A stretch of 10,007 nt of DNA from JBBQDZ01 sp038237515 (GTDB lineage Bacteria; Actinomycetota; Thermoleophilia; Gaiellales; Gaiellaceae). Location: positions 1 through 10,007 of the forward strand of contig JBBRYP010000088.1 of the NCBI GenBank assembly GCA_038237515.1, written 5' to 3'. Position numbers and translations under genes: made by a program. The notes under the pieces are model-generated. The model searched no databases, was not told where the DNA came from, and worked only from the letters and a program-made list of their open reading frames with translations. Positions 1 through 7,386 of the stretch are shown here, piece after piece (the stretch's first letter is position 1; each line of letters starts with the position of its first letter).

Positions 1-171
1 ACGCAAACCCGACCCAGGCGCGCGCGCTCACGCTCGTCGCGCTCGATCCAGGGCGGCTGTAGTCAGTAACGATCCAGCCCTCACGGTGCCGAATCGCACA
101 TCCCAAGCCAGATCTACCGCTCAACCCAGGGGTAACTTCCGTCTAGAACACGACCACGAAGCTTCCTCCAA
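1..171. other. Left-edge region without a supported gene
   Basis: I see no gene I can support here. One plus-strand frame is open from base 3 to a TAG at 60-62 and would end in residues like ALVALDPGRL-type sequence, so it could be the last few codons of a gene outside the window, but 19 codons in GC-rich DNA prove nothing. The rest, up to the hairpin at 172, looks like ordinary intergenic DNA with somewhat lower GC than the genes. Confidence 0.4.
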
Positions 172-205
172 GGCCGGGCCGCCCGAACGAAATGGCGGCC
201 CGGCC
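172..205 (-). terminator. Strong hairpin after the M23-like gene
   Basis: Two perfect 12-base arms (172-183 and 194-205) enclose a 10-base loop. The stem is all G-C pairs and begins 10 bases beyond the TGA of the minus-strand gene, where an intrinsic terminator would sit. There is no clear T-tract on the minus strand after it, as is common in GC-rich actinobacteria, so termination by the stem alone is inferred. Confidence 0.6.
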
Positions 206-214
206 GTCGGAGCG

Positions 215-1006
215 TCAGATTCCGAACGACCGGCGCAGGAAGGTCGAGAACGCCACACCGGCCCCCGTCGACAGGTCGTGCTCGACACCCGGGTCATGGT
301 CCTTGTAGGACTGCGGGAGGCCGAGCGGGCCTGCGGCGAAGCCGACCTCGCACCAGCCGCGGCTGTGCGGGCTCGTCTTCCGAAGCCCCCACGCATGCTC
401 CTTGAGTCGCGCCACCGGTGCTCCTGCCTCCACGATCTGGCCTTTCCTGACAAGTGGCTCTGCGTGGCCGACGTAGATGTGCTGGCCCGCGCGCGGTCCG
501 TCGAGCAGGCGGTAGACGACGAGCATGCCGAAGCCGCCGACCCGTCTCGAGCTCGTCACCTCGGCCTTGCCGATCGCAAGAACATGCTCGCCCGGCTCGC
601 CCTGGAAGTCGACGCCCGAGTCGGTTCGCTTGCGCAGTGTCCCCGCCTTCACCGGGCTGACGTACGAGCTCTTCGGTCGGGGCGCGGGCGGAGCGATCCG
701 AACCGATGCGAGCGCCTCGTCGATCAGCTGCCCGATCCGCTTCCTCAGCTGCTTGCGGCCGCTCTCGCCGGAGGCGAAGCGAAGGAGCTCGGGCGCGTAC
801 TTCTCGTAGAGACTCGCGTGCGCCTGCGCGTACGGGGTGCGCGCGATCTTCGCGCGGGGCGGCTTCTTCCCGGCCTTCGCAGCCGCCCGCACCGCTGCGA
901 CGCTCGGCTCCTTGCGCTCGACGAACCGCTTCGCGTCCGTCAGGGCGCCCCTGCGCGCGGCTGCGAAGGCGTCCTCGCGCGCTTTGATTGCAGCCTTGCG
1001 ATCCAC
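215..1006 (-). CDS. M23-like (lysostaphin-fold) domain protein, probably without full catalytic site
   Basis: This is a 263-residue protein. Residues 1-100 are rich in Ala, Lys and Arg and look helical, with no signal peptide. Residues about 115-225 resemble the M23 peptidase/LytM fold: a TDSGVDF segment (128-134), a following G-x-P-G turn (136-139), then HIYVGH (176-181) and a GQ-V-AG turn (189-195). In active M23 enzymes zinc is held by H-x(3)-D and H-x-H motifs. Here D133 is kept, but the preceding histidine position is D129 and the final H-x-H region reads GWCEVGF (217-223). I therefore infer a degenerate, probably non-peptidase version, perhaps binding cell wall or protein. The GTG start at 1006 has AGGA about 8 bases upstream. 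The gene is divergent from the phosphoesterase. The M23 relation is moderately secure; the role is unknown. Confidence 0.7.
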   Translation of the reverse strand: MDRKAAIKAREDAFAAARRGALTDAKRFVERKEPSVAAVRAAAKAGKKPPRAKIARTPYAQAHASLYEKYAPELLRFASGESGRKQLRKRIGQLIDEALASVRIAPPAPRPKSSYVSPVKAGTLRKRTDSGVDFQGEPGEHVLAIGKAEVTSSRRVGGFGMLVVYRLLDGPRAGQHIYVGHAEPLVRKGQIVEAGAPVARLKEHAWGLRKTSPHSRGWCEVGFAAGPLGLPQSYKDHDPGVEHDLSTGAGVAFSTFLRRSFGI

Positions 1007-1031
1007 GTCGAGATCCTGCCACCGGGTGCCT

Positions 1032-1048
1032 CCCGCGGCAACCGCGGG
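1032..1048. repeat. Short inverted repeat upstream of the M23-like gene
   Basis: Seven-base arms CCCGCGG (1032-1038) and CCGCGGG (1042-1048) surround the loop CAA. It lies 26 bases upstream of the minus-strand GTG at 1006. It could be an operator or a leader hairpin, but GC-rich DNA produces such repeats by chance. Confidence 0.3.
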
Positions 1049-1256
1049 TAGCGGTCGGCTCGAGAGCGACCTCGACGGCTGGCAGGACGCCGCGGCTGAG
1101 GTTCGAGCGGGCCGCCGTCCTCAGGTTCGACACGAACTCGTGTGGGCAGGATGTGGGCCGCGGAGGCGTGTGGCGTCCTGAATGTGGTCTCGGCGGCCGC
1201 GCGAGCCGGCGTCGGGCGTCAGGCGGTTCTGGGAGGATTGACGGACGACTCGCAAC

Positions 1257-1267
1257 GAGGAGGAGAA
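1257..1267 (+). promoter_or_regulatory. Shine-Dalgarno site fixing the phosphoesterase start
   Basis: GAGGAGGAGAA directly precedes the ATG at 1268. AGGAGG (1258-1263) leaves a short 4-base spacer. It is the clearest ribosome binding site in the window and decides against the longer in-frame start at 1142. Confidence 0.8.
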
Positions 1268-2920
1268 ATGATCAAGAGGAGACGCTTCGCGGCGCTGCTC
1301 GTGCTGGCGATCGCAGGGGCTGTCGCGACGGTGGTCGCCGCGGGGGGCCCGAGTGGGGCGAAAGCGGCGAGCGGCGTACCGAACATCGTCGTCATCTACG
1401 AGGAGAACCACAGCTTCGACAACCTCTACGGCTTCTGGGAGCGGGTGAACGGCCTCACCACGATCGACAGGGCGCACACGATCCAGGTCAACCAGGCAGG
1501 CGCGCCCTACAACTGCCTGATGCAGGTCGACGTGAACCTCGCGGCCGAGTCGCAGACGTGCAGCGACTCGACGACGGCGACGTCGTTCACGAGCCACTTC
1601 CCGAATTCGCCGTTCCTGATCGACACCTATCTGCAGCCGGCGGACACGACCTGTCCACCCAACCCGAACGCGGCGTTCTCGTCGCCGAACGGGTTCAGGA
1701 AGGGAACCGGGTCGCCGGGCGGCTGTACCCGCGACCTCGTGCACGAGTTCTACCAGGAGCAGTACCAGCTGAACAACGGCCAGCAGAACCGGTACGTGAC
1801 CGGGAGCGACGCCGTCGGCCTGACGATGGGCGTCTACGACTCGAGGTCGTTGCCGATCTACCAGTACCTCCATTCAGGTCAGCACCCGAAGTACGCGATC
1901 CTCGACAACTTCTTCCAGTCCGCGTTCGGCGGCTCGTTCCTCAACCACCAGTGGCTGATCTCCGCGGCCACGCCGACCTACCCGAACGCGCCCGCGAACC
2001 TCCACTCGGTCATCGACTCCAACGGGATGCCGGTGCGCTACCCGCTCTACACGCCGACCGGAACGGTCGCCCGCGGGCCGCTCACGGTCGTCTGCCCGTC
2101 GCCGCTCCCGAACCGGGCCTGCGGCGACTACGCAGTGAACACGATGCAGCCCTCGCAGCAGCCGTTCGGCGCCTTCGGCGCGAAGCTGCCGCTGCTGACG
2201 ACGCCGACGATCGGCGACCGGCTGACCGGTGCCGGGTTCGACTGGGCGTGGTATGCGGGCGGCTGGTCGAACGCGGCCGGCGTCGTGAACGCGCCGGGCT
2301 GGACGAACGGCAACGGGCCGACCTGCTCGGATCCGAACGTGATCCCGAACTCGCCGTACCCGTACTGCCCCGACGGGCTGTTCCAGTTCCACCACCAGCC
2401 GTTCAACTACTACGTCAACTACGGGCCGGGAATGCCCGGTAGAACCCACCTCCGGGACGAGGCCGAGTTCCAGCAGACCCTCGCGAGCTCGACGGGCAGT
2501 TGCGGACTGAAGCCGGTCAGCTTCGTGAAGCCGATCGGCGAGGAGAACGAGCACCCGGGCTACGCATCCGAGTCGAGTGGCAGCAGCCACCTCGTCTCGC
2601 TGATCAGATCGATCTTCGGGAGCGCCTGCCGCGACAACACGTTCGTCGTCGTCGCCTACGACGAGTTCGGCGGGCAGTGGGACCACATGACGCCGCCGGG
2701 CCAGGGTGGCAAGGCGGGCCCGGCCGATATCTGGGGGCCCGGCACCCGGATTCCGGCGATGGTGCTCTACCAGGGTCTGCGGGGGCCCTTCGTCGTCGAT
2801 CACACCCAGTACGACACCACCTCGATCCTGGCGACGATCGAGCATGGCTACAACCTGGCGCCGCTCGGTACTCGCGATGCGGCGGTCAACGACCTCAGGC
2901 GGGTCATCAGCGCCGGCTGA
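1268..2920 (+). CDS. Secreted phosphoesterase, phospholipase C / acid phosphatase family
   Basis: This 550-residue enzyme belongs to the phosphoesterase family (PF04185: phospholipase C, AcpA-type acid phosphatases), which hydrolyses phosphate esters outside the cytoplasm. The N-terminus KRRRF (3-7) followed by a hydrophobic stretch fits a Tat signal (RRxF pattern), with possible cleavage after A33 in AKA. Catalytic-family motifs are in the expected order: EENHSFDN at 45-52 (nucleophile and metal region), a GGSFLNHQW segment near 220, GEENEHPG at 424-431, YDEFGGQWDH at 464-473 (metal site), GTRIPAM, and the C-terminal HTQYD...SIL...IE segment starting at H512, ending in TRDA. The ATG at 1268 is chosen because AGGAGGAG (1258-1265) sits directly upstream and the signal peptide begins there; an in-frame extension to 1142 has neither. 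Several cysteines fit an exported protein. The exact substrate cannot be read from sequence. Confidence 0.93.
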   Translation: MIKRRRFAALLVLAIAGAVATVVAAGGPSGAKAASGVPNIVVIYEENHSFDNLYGFWERVNGLTTIDRAHTIQVNQAGAPYNCLMQVDVNLAAESQTCSDSTTATSFTSHFPNSPFLIDTYLQPADTTCPPNPNAAFSSPNGFRKGTGSPGGCTRDLVHEFYQEQYQLNNGQQNRYVTGSDAVGLTMGVYDSRSLPIYQYLHSGQHPKYAILDNFFQSAFGGSFLNHQWLISAATPTYPNAPANLHSVIDSNGMPVRYPLYTPTGTVARGPLTVVCPSPLPNRACGDYAVNTMQPSQQPFGAFGAKLPLLTTPTIGDRLTGAGFDWAWYAGGWSNAAGVVNAPGWTNGNGPTCSDPNVIPNSPYPYCPDGLFQFHHQPFNYYVNYGPGMPGRTHLRDEAEFQQTLASSTGSCGLKPVSFVKPIGEENEHPGYASESSGSSHLVSLIRSIFGSACRDNTFVVVAYDEFGGQWDHMTPPGQGGKAGPADIWGPGTRIPAMVLYQGLRGPFVVDHTQYDTTSILATIEHGYNLAPLGTRDAAVNDLRRVISAG

Positions 2921-2941
2921 GACACTTCAGCGGAACGCTGT

Positions 2942-2973
2942 GCAGAGAGGGGGCGCTTCGGCGCCCTCTCTGC
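2942..2973. terminator. Bidirectional hairpin with UUCG tetraloop between convergent genes
   Basis: An outer 7-bp stem (2942-2948 with 2967-2973) and an inner 6-bp stem (2951-2956 with 2961-2966) are separated by a GG bulge (2949-2950) and closed by a C(TTCG)G tetraloop. It lies 21 bases after the phosphoesterase stop and 24 bases after the stop of the opposing gene, so it can serve both. No T-tract follows on either strand. Confidence 0.7.
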
Positions 2974-2997
2974 GTCCGGGAGATCGAGACGCTCGCG

Positions 2998-3798
2998 CTA
3001 CAGGCCCGGAGGCGTGAGCACGACGATCGCCGACGCGTCCGGGAGCTGCTGGAAGTTCCAACGGAACGTGCGGTCGTTCGTGATCGCCGCAATCGTCCCC
3101 GCCTCGCCCGAGATCGACGCGGTCGTGAGCGGCTGCTTCGCCGGCAGCGTCGCTCTCAGCGGCTGCGCGAGCGCGTCGTGGAAGTCGTCACGGCGGAAGA
3201 GGATCGTCGCATTCAGCTGCTGACCCTTGGGCGGCGGCAGGTAGGCGAGCACGGCGTCGGCGCTGTCGATGTAGCGGAACGTGTAGAGGGCCAGCTCGAT
3301 CGCCTCGCGCTTCACGAGCCTCGCGCGCGCGGGCGAGGCGGCGCCGGTCAGGATCGCGCAGCTCGAGCCGAGGCCGCAGAGCGTGTACGGCACTGTCTTC
3401 GCCGCCGGGATGAGCTGATCGTCCTGCGTCGACCCGCCGTTGCGGACGGCGACGTACGAGATCGGGTAGTTCTGCGCCTGGAGCGGTGCCACCACGACGG
3501 CGGCAACCTGCTGGTTCCCCGCGAGGCGGTACCGGGGAGCGACATGCTCGGCGATCTGCCTGGCGCCGTTCAGGCCGGAGTCCGTCGGCTTCCACGACGA
3601 CCAGCGGACGCTCGAAGCGCTGCCAGGCCGCTTCAGCACGACGGCGAATGCCACGACGGCCGCCGACACGATGAGCGCGAGGGCGATGTAGGCCACGTTG
3701 AAGCGCCCCTCGTAGGCGCGCAACGGCAACGGGCCCTTGCGCTTCGGGACGACGAGGGTCTCCGGCGCGGGTGTCCGCTCGCTCAGAGAGTCGGCCAC
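2998..3798 (-). CDS. Single-pass membrane protein coupled to the FtsH-like protease
   Basis: This 266-residue protein is not one I recognise. It has a short basic cytoplasmic N-terminus (1-33), one hydrophobic membrane segment (about 34-55) and a soluble domain of about 210 residues. The positive charges before the segment suggest an N-in topology, which puts the C-terminal domain outside the membrane. That domain contains a close cysteine pair (C141, C147) that could form a disulfide there. The start is GTG at 3798, with GAGGAGG at 3803-3809 four bases upstream. This start lies inside the end of the upstream protease gene, giving a 16-base overlap and likely translational coupling. The much longer upstream open frame (to 5295) is a shadow of the protease gene. 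By context I infer a partner, adaptor or assembly factor of the protease; no enzyme motif is visible. Confidence 0.85.
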   Translation of the reverse strand: MADSLSERTPAPETLVVPKRKGPLPLRAYEGRFNVAYIALALIVSAAVVAFAVVLKRPGSASSVRWSSWKPTDSGLNGARQIAEHVAPRYRLAGNQQVAAVVVAPLQAQNYPISYVAVRNGGSTQDDQLIPAAKTVPYTLCGLGSSCAILTGAASPARARLVKREAIELALYTFRYIDSADAVLAYLPPPKGQQLNATILFRRDDFHDALAQPLRATLPAKQPLTTASISGEAGTIAAITNDRTFRWNFQQLPDASAIVVLTPPGL

Positions 3799-6185
3799 GA
3801 CGCCTCCTCGGTCAGGTCGATCGCCGGAAACTCGAGGTGCGCCTGGTCGAGCACGCGGACGAGCTCGTCGCCGTACAGCTCCCGGCGCTCGATCACGGTG
3901 TTCGCGATGCGCTCGACCTTGTCCCGATTGTGGCGGATCAGGTTGTAGGCGTCGACGTAGGCCTGGCCGAGGATCTGGGCCGCGAGCTGGCGCTTGTGGC
4001 GGTCGCCGAGGACGCCTGCGATCGTGTCGTGGCCGAACGGGCCGCCGCCGCCGGTGCGGCTCATCAGCTGGTTTCCGATCCCCTCGAAGCGACGCATCAG
4101 GCGCGCGCGCGTGTCCTCCTCGGTCTCGTCGTCGAAGCGCGCGTCGGAGAGATCGACGCGGGCCGGCGCCATGCCGCAAGCCCCGACCATGTACGCCGCG
4201 CGGGCGGTCGCGCTCTCGAGGTCGCCGCCGACTCCCGTCGCGTTCTGGCCGAAGAAGACGTTCTCCGCCGCCATCGCGCCGAGCGTCCAGACGAGGCGAG
4301 CGGCCTCCTCGTCGCGCCAGGAGCTGAACCGCTCCTCCTTCTCGAGCGCCATGTGGTGGCCCAGCGAGCCGGCCCGCATCTTGATCGAGAGGCGGGTCGA
4401 CTCGGCCCCCTTCATGTGGACGTGGGCCGCCGCGGCGTGCCCCGCCTCGTGGATCGCAACCGCCCGGGTCTCCTCGGGGACGTACTCCACGCCGATGGCA
4501 GTCCCCGACTCGACCGTCGTCATCGCCTCCAGGATGTCCTCCCACTCGAAGCGGACCCTGCCGTCGTGGTGGGCGTAGGTCAGGGCCATCGAGCACACCT
4601 GCTCGACCATCGCCGGCGAGTAGCCGTTCGTGATCCGCGACAGCTCGTCGCGCCGCTCGGTCCGATCGAGATCGGGCTCGTGCGCGACGCGGGAGAGATA
4701 GAGCTCGAAGATGTCCTTGCGGTCGTCCTTCGTCGGCGTCCGAAACCAGACGTGGCGCCCCATCCGGCCGGGACGTCGCAGCGCCGGGTCGAGCGCCTCG
4801 AGCGGGACGTTCGTCGCCCCGATGAAGTAGATCTCGGCCTTGCGCGGTTTCGGCCGCGGCAGTCGCAGCGAGATGTTCTTGACGCGCCGCGGCACAATGA
4901 ACGCCGCGTCGAGCAGCGAGTTCGTCCGGTTGACCCAGAACCGCCGCCAGAACGGCGGGTTGTCGATCCCGTCCATCACGACCAGCAGCTGGTTCAGTGC
5001 GAGCTGGCCGCCGCCGCCACCGAACATCCCGGGAGGGACCGCCTGGTTGACGATCGCCCCGACCCGCTGGAGGAGATGCGGCGTGCGCGCGGGCTCGCGG
5101 TTGGCGAAGATCCGCTCCCTCCAGGCCCGGCTCTCGAGGATGAGGTCGCCGCTCGCGGTGAGCGCGCCGTTCGGGCCGTAGAAGCAGTGGTCGTGGAAGC
5201 TGCCGACGCGCATCGAGGGCGCGCCGCCGAGCGACTGGCGTCGCATCCCGACGGCGTCGATCTCGTCGATGAAGACGATGCACTGGCCGCCCCACTTGCG
5301 CGCCAGCCGCTTCGCCTTGAACGCCAGGTAGCGCACGATCAGCGCGTCGATGCCGATGAAGGTCTGGGCGAAGCCGGAGCCGGGAATCGACACGAACGGG
5401 GAGTTGAAGCCGGTGGCAATCGCCTTCGCGAGCATCGTCTTGCCGGTACCGGGCGCCCCGAAGAAGATCAGGCCGCGCTCGCGCTTGCCGCCCGCCTTCT
5501 CGAAGGCCTCGCCAGATTGCCAGAGCGAGACGACGCGGCGAACCTCTTCCTTAGCCTCCGCCTGTCCGCGGACGTGCTCGAGCTTGACTCCCCAGTCCGC
5601 GTCGCCGGGCTCGAAGCCGCGGATCTGCGAGATGCCCATGAAGAGCATCGGCCCCATGAAGATCAGGAAGTTGAAGAGGAAGAAGAACGGGAGCTGGAAC
5701 CAGAGCCCCTGGATGTTCGGGTCGGTGATCTTCTTCTGCACCACGTGCCCGATCGAGCCGGCGGCGCCGAGCCAGTCGGCCGGCTGGCCGTGGAGCAACC
5801 GGATCACGAAGACGAGGGTGATCACGCCCGCCGGCCAGGCGGCGAGGCGCAGGAACCAGCGCCAGAACCACGCGCGGCGCCGGCCGACCACGTCGTCCTC
5901 CTTCAGCCTCGCGTCGTCGGTCCCGAACAGGCTCGGCCAGGGAATGAAGCGGCGAAAGCCGACGTCCACGAGGCCGCGGAACCCGATCACGACCGCCGCC
6001 GTCGCGATCAGCGACCAGCCCAGGTTCCAGCCGTTGTGGTGGTGGAACCAGGTGAAGGCGACAGGGCTCGTGACGATCGCGACGCCGGTCGCGACCCGCG
6101 TCAGGCGCCGCCACTGGTGTGCGAGCTCGGCCGATTCTCGGCCGGAAGCGAAGCCCCCGGGGGCGGGCTCGGCCGTCGTCGTCAC
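3783..6185 (-). CDS. FtsH-like membrane AAA+ zinc metalloprotease, divergent
   Basis: An 800-residue relative of FtsH, which uses ATP to pull membrane and cytoplasmic proteins into a zinc protease chamber. Four hydrophobic segments (about 29-46, 54-75, 107-131, 163-187) precede the AAA domain; classical FtsH has two. AAA motifs: Walker A GAPGTGKT (243-250), aromatic pore-loop motif FIG (276-278), Walker B IVFIDEID (303-310), and second region of homology GATN...RPGRMGR (456-477) with candidate arginine fingers R474 and R477. The M41 peptidase domain has HEAGH (579-583) and a likely third ligand D655 in GVGGD, so it should be active. Two insertions enlarge the core: about 65 residues after Walker B, ending in five glycines (389-393), and about 38 basic, aromatic residues after MDG (404-406). 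Length is 800 against about 610-650 usually. The GTG start has no clear Shine-Dalgarno and may be leaderless. Confidence 0.93.
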   Translation of the reverse strand: MTTTAEPAPGGFASGRESAELAHQWRRLTRVATGVAIVTSPVAFTWFHHHNGWNLGWSLIATAAVVIGFRGLVDVGFRRFIPWPSLFGTDDARLKEDDVVGRRRAWFWRWFLRLAAWPAGVITLVFVIRLLHGQPADWLGAAGSIGHVVQKKITDPNIQGLWFQLPFFFLFNFLIFMGPMLFMGISQIRGFEPGDADWGVKLEHVRGQAEAKEEVRRVVSLWQSGEAFEKAGGKRERGLIFFGAPGTGKTMLAKAIATGFNSPFVSIPGSGFAQTFIGIDALIVRYLAFKAKRLARKWGGQCIVFIDEIDAVGMRRQSLGGAPSMRVGSFHDHCFYGPNGALTASGDLILESRAWRERIFANREPARTPHLLQRVGAIVNQAVPPGMFGGGGGQLALNQLLVVMDGIDNPPFWRRFWVNRTNSLLDAAFIVPRRVKNISLRLPRPKPRKAEIYFIGATNVPLEALDPALRRPGRMGRHVWFRTPTKDDRKDIFELYLSRVAHEPDLDRTERRDELSRITNGYSPAMVEQVCSMALTYAHHDGRVRFEWEDILEAMTTVESGTAIGVEYVPEETRAVAIHEAGHAAAAHVHMKGAESTRLSIKMRAGSLGHHMALEKEERFSSWRDEEAARLVWTLGAMAAENVFFGQNATGVGGDLESATARAAYMVGACGMAPARVDLSDARFDDETEEDTRARLMRRFEGIGNQLMSRTGGGGPFGHDTIAGVLGDRHKRQLAAQILGQAYVDAYNLIRHNRDKVERIANTVIERRELYGDELVRVLDQAHLEFPAIDLTEEASWPTL

Positions 6186-6246
6186 TGCTGAATCGTAGTC
6201 GTCAAGGCGCCTGTTCCCCGATTAGACGACGTAACCTCGTTTCGGA
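6186..6246. promoter_or_regulatory. Compact divergent promoter region, possibly leaderless on both sides
   Basis: Only 61 bases separate the FtsH-like GTG (minus) from the M48 TTG (plus). Neither start has a good Shine-Dalgarno. On the minus strand TACGAT (6192-6197) ends 6 bases before the GTG; on the plus strand TAACCT (6232-6237) ends 9 bases before the TTG. Both fit the TAnnnT form of an actinobacterial -10 box at a spacing expected for leaderless transcripts. No matching -35 boxes are evident, so this is an inference. Confidence 0.45.
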
Positions 6247-7377
6247 TTGGCCGGCCCCACCGATTTCTTCACCGCAGAGGAGGTCGAGCGAGCGAGGCGC
6301 TACCACCGGCCGCGCCATCTCGCGCTCCTGCTCGACCTCCTCGTGTCGCTCGCGCTGCTCGCCTGGCTCTCGTTCGGGTGGCCGGGCGACCGGCTCGATG
6401 GCGGCCTGGCGAGCCTCCCCTGGCCGCTGCGGTCGGCAGCGCTAGTCGCGGCCGCCGCCGGCCTGCTCTCCCTCGGCGGGCTTCCGACCGAGTTCCTCCT
6501 GCGCCACCGGCGCGAGCGTCGCTACGGCCTCTCCACCCAGAGCGACGCCGCATGGCTTCGCGACCAGGCGGCGAGCCTCGGCGTCGGCCTGCTCCTGGCC
6601 GCGGTGCCGGTGGTCGCGCTCGCCGCGCTCGCGCGCGCATTTCCGGCTGCCTGGCCGCTCGTCGGCGCTCCCGCGCTCGCGCTGCTCGTCATCGCCCTCA
6701 GCTTCGTGGCGCCGGTCGCGCTCGAGCCGCTCTTCAACCGCTTCGAGCCGTTGCCGGACGAGGCGCTCGCCGAGGATCTGCAGAGGCTCGCCCGCGCGGC
6801 GGGCGTGCCGGTGAGGGACGTGCTCGTGGCCGACGCGAGCCGCCGTACGACGAGGCAGAACGCCTACGTCTCTGGCCTCGGGCGCACCCGTCGCGTTGTC
6901 GTCTTCGACACGCTCCTACGCGGGGCCGACCGGCGGGGCCTGCGGCTCGTCGTCGCGCACGAGCTCGGGCACCGCCGCGCCCGTCACGTGCTTCAGGGGA
7001 CACTGCTGGCGGCGGCGGGAGCGGCCGCCGCGGTGCTCGCGCTCTGGGGGCTCCTGCGGTGGCCCGCGCTTCTTCGCGCCGTCGGCGCGAGCGGTGCAGG
7101 CGACCCTCGCGTGGCGCCGTTCGTCCTGCTCGCCTTCTCGCTCCTCGAGCTGCTCGCGCTGCCCTTCCTGAGCGCCCTCTCGCGGCGCTGGGAGCGCGCG
7201 GCGGACCGCTTCTCGCTCGAGCTGACCGGCGATTGCGAGGCCTTCGCGGACGCTCACCGGTCGCTGGCCCTCTCGAACCTGGCCGAGCTCGACCCGCCGC
7301 GCCTGCTGCACGCCCTGCTCGCATCCCACCCGACGCCGCCGGAGCGGCTCGCCTCCCTCGACGAGGGTGCTGGGTAG
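6247..7377 (+). CDS. M48 (Ste24/CAAX prenyl protease 1 type) membrane zinc protease
   Basis: A 376-residue integral membrane metalloprotease of the M48 family, which cleaves proteins at or within the membrane without ATP. The N-terminal motif with residues FTAEEVERARRYHRP (8-22) is typical of the Ste24-like group. Hydrophobic segments lie at about 24-43, 62-80, 110-131, 137-160, 249-270 and 290-310. The zinc site is HELGH (238-242) with a downstream glutamate E316 in WERAADR (315-321), where D320 is also conserved. A late HPTPPERL segment (361-368) matches the family's C-terminal HPP..R signature. The TTG start is forced: a TAA lies in frame at 6232-6234 and no ATG or GTG occurs before the conserved N-terminus. 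It is divergent from the FtsH-like gene and 9 bases upstream of the methyltransferase, so probably the first gene of a two-gene operon. Confidence 0.92.
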   Translation: MAGPTDFFTAEEVERARRYHRPRHLALLLDLLVSLALLAWLSFGWPGDRLDGGLASLPWPLRSAALVAAAAGLLSLGGLPTEFLLRHRRERRYGLSTQSDAAWLRDQAASLGVGLLLAAVPVVALAALARAFPAAWPLVGAPALALLVIALSFVAPVALEPLFNRFEPLPDEALAEDLQRLARAAGVPVRDVLVADASRRTTRQNAYVSGLGRTRRVVVFDTLLRGADRRGLRLVVAHELGHRRARHVLQGTLLAAAGAAAAVLALWGLLRWPALLRAVGASGAGDPRVAPFVLLAFSLLELLALPFLSALSRRWERAADRFSLELTGDCEAFADAHRSLALSNLAELDPPRLLHALLASHPTPPERLASLDEGAG

Positions 7378-7386
7378 ATTGAGCCG

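Larger units (their letters stand above)
1007..1267. promoter_or_regulatory. Divergent intergenic region (two promoters expected)
   Basis: This 261-base gap separates two divergently transcribed genes, so promoters for both must lie here or nearby, but no convincing -35/-10 pair is visible on either strand. Structure that can be seen: AGGTTCGA occurs twice as a direct repeat 24 bases apart (1099-1106 and 1123-1130), and the second copy runs into GTTCG-ACA-CGAAC, a perfect inverted repeat at 1125-1137. These could be operator half-sites. The phosphoesterase reading frame is also open back to 1142, but no ribosome site supports a start there. Confidence 0.4.

Noticed and set aside
3..62. Possible 3' end of a plus-strand gene running in from the left
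   Set aside because: Only 19 codons before a TAG, with no domain evidence, too little to call a gene.
86..1051. Long plus-strand open frame of 321 codons opposite the M23-like gene
   Set aside because: Its product is a low-complexity Arg/Ala-rich sequence with no family features, while the minus strand shows recognisable M23-like motifs and a terminator at the right place. Long antisense frames are expected at this GC content.
1238..1243. TTGACG as a -35 box for the phosphoesterase
   Set aside because: It lies only 24 bases before the ATG, so the -10 box would overlap the ribosome binding site, and no -10-like sequence is present there.
1142..1267. Longer start for the phosphoesterase
   Set aside because: It would place 42 residues before the Tat-like signal; the strong Shine-Dalgarno directly before 1268 and the signal peptide position favour 1268.
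3799..5295. Long N-terminal extension of the 266-residue membrane protein
   Set aside because: The extension lies inside the protease gene in another frame and is Arg/Gly-rich shadow sequence; the GTG at 3798 has a strong ribosome site and gives a sensible membrane protein.
3771..6191. Plus-strand open frame of 806 codons across the whole FtsH-like gene
   Set aside because: It mirrors the protease gene in antisense. The protein is rich in Arg, Asp, Val and Ala with no domains, whereas the minus strand carries all AAA and M41 motifs.
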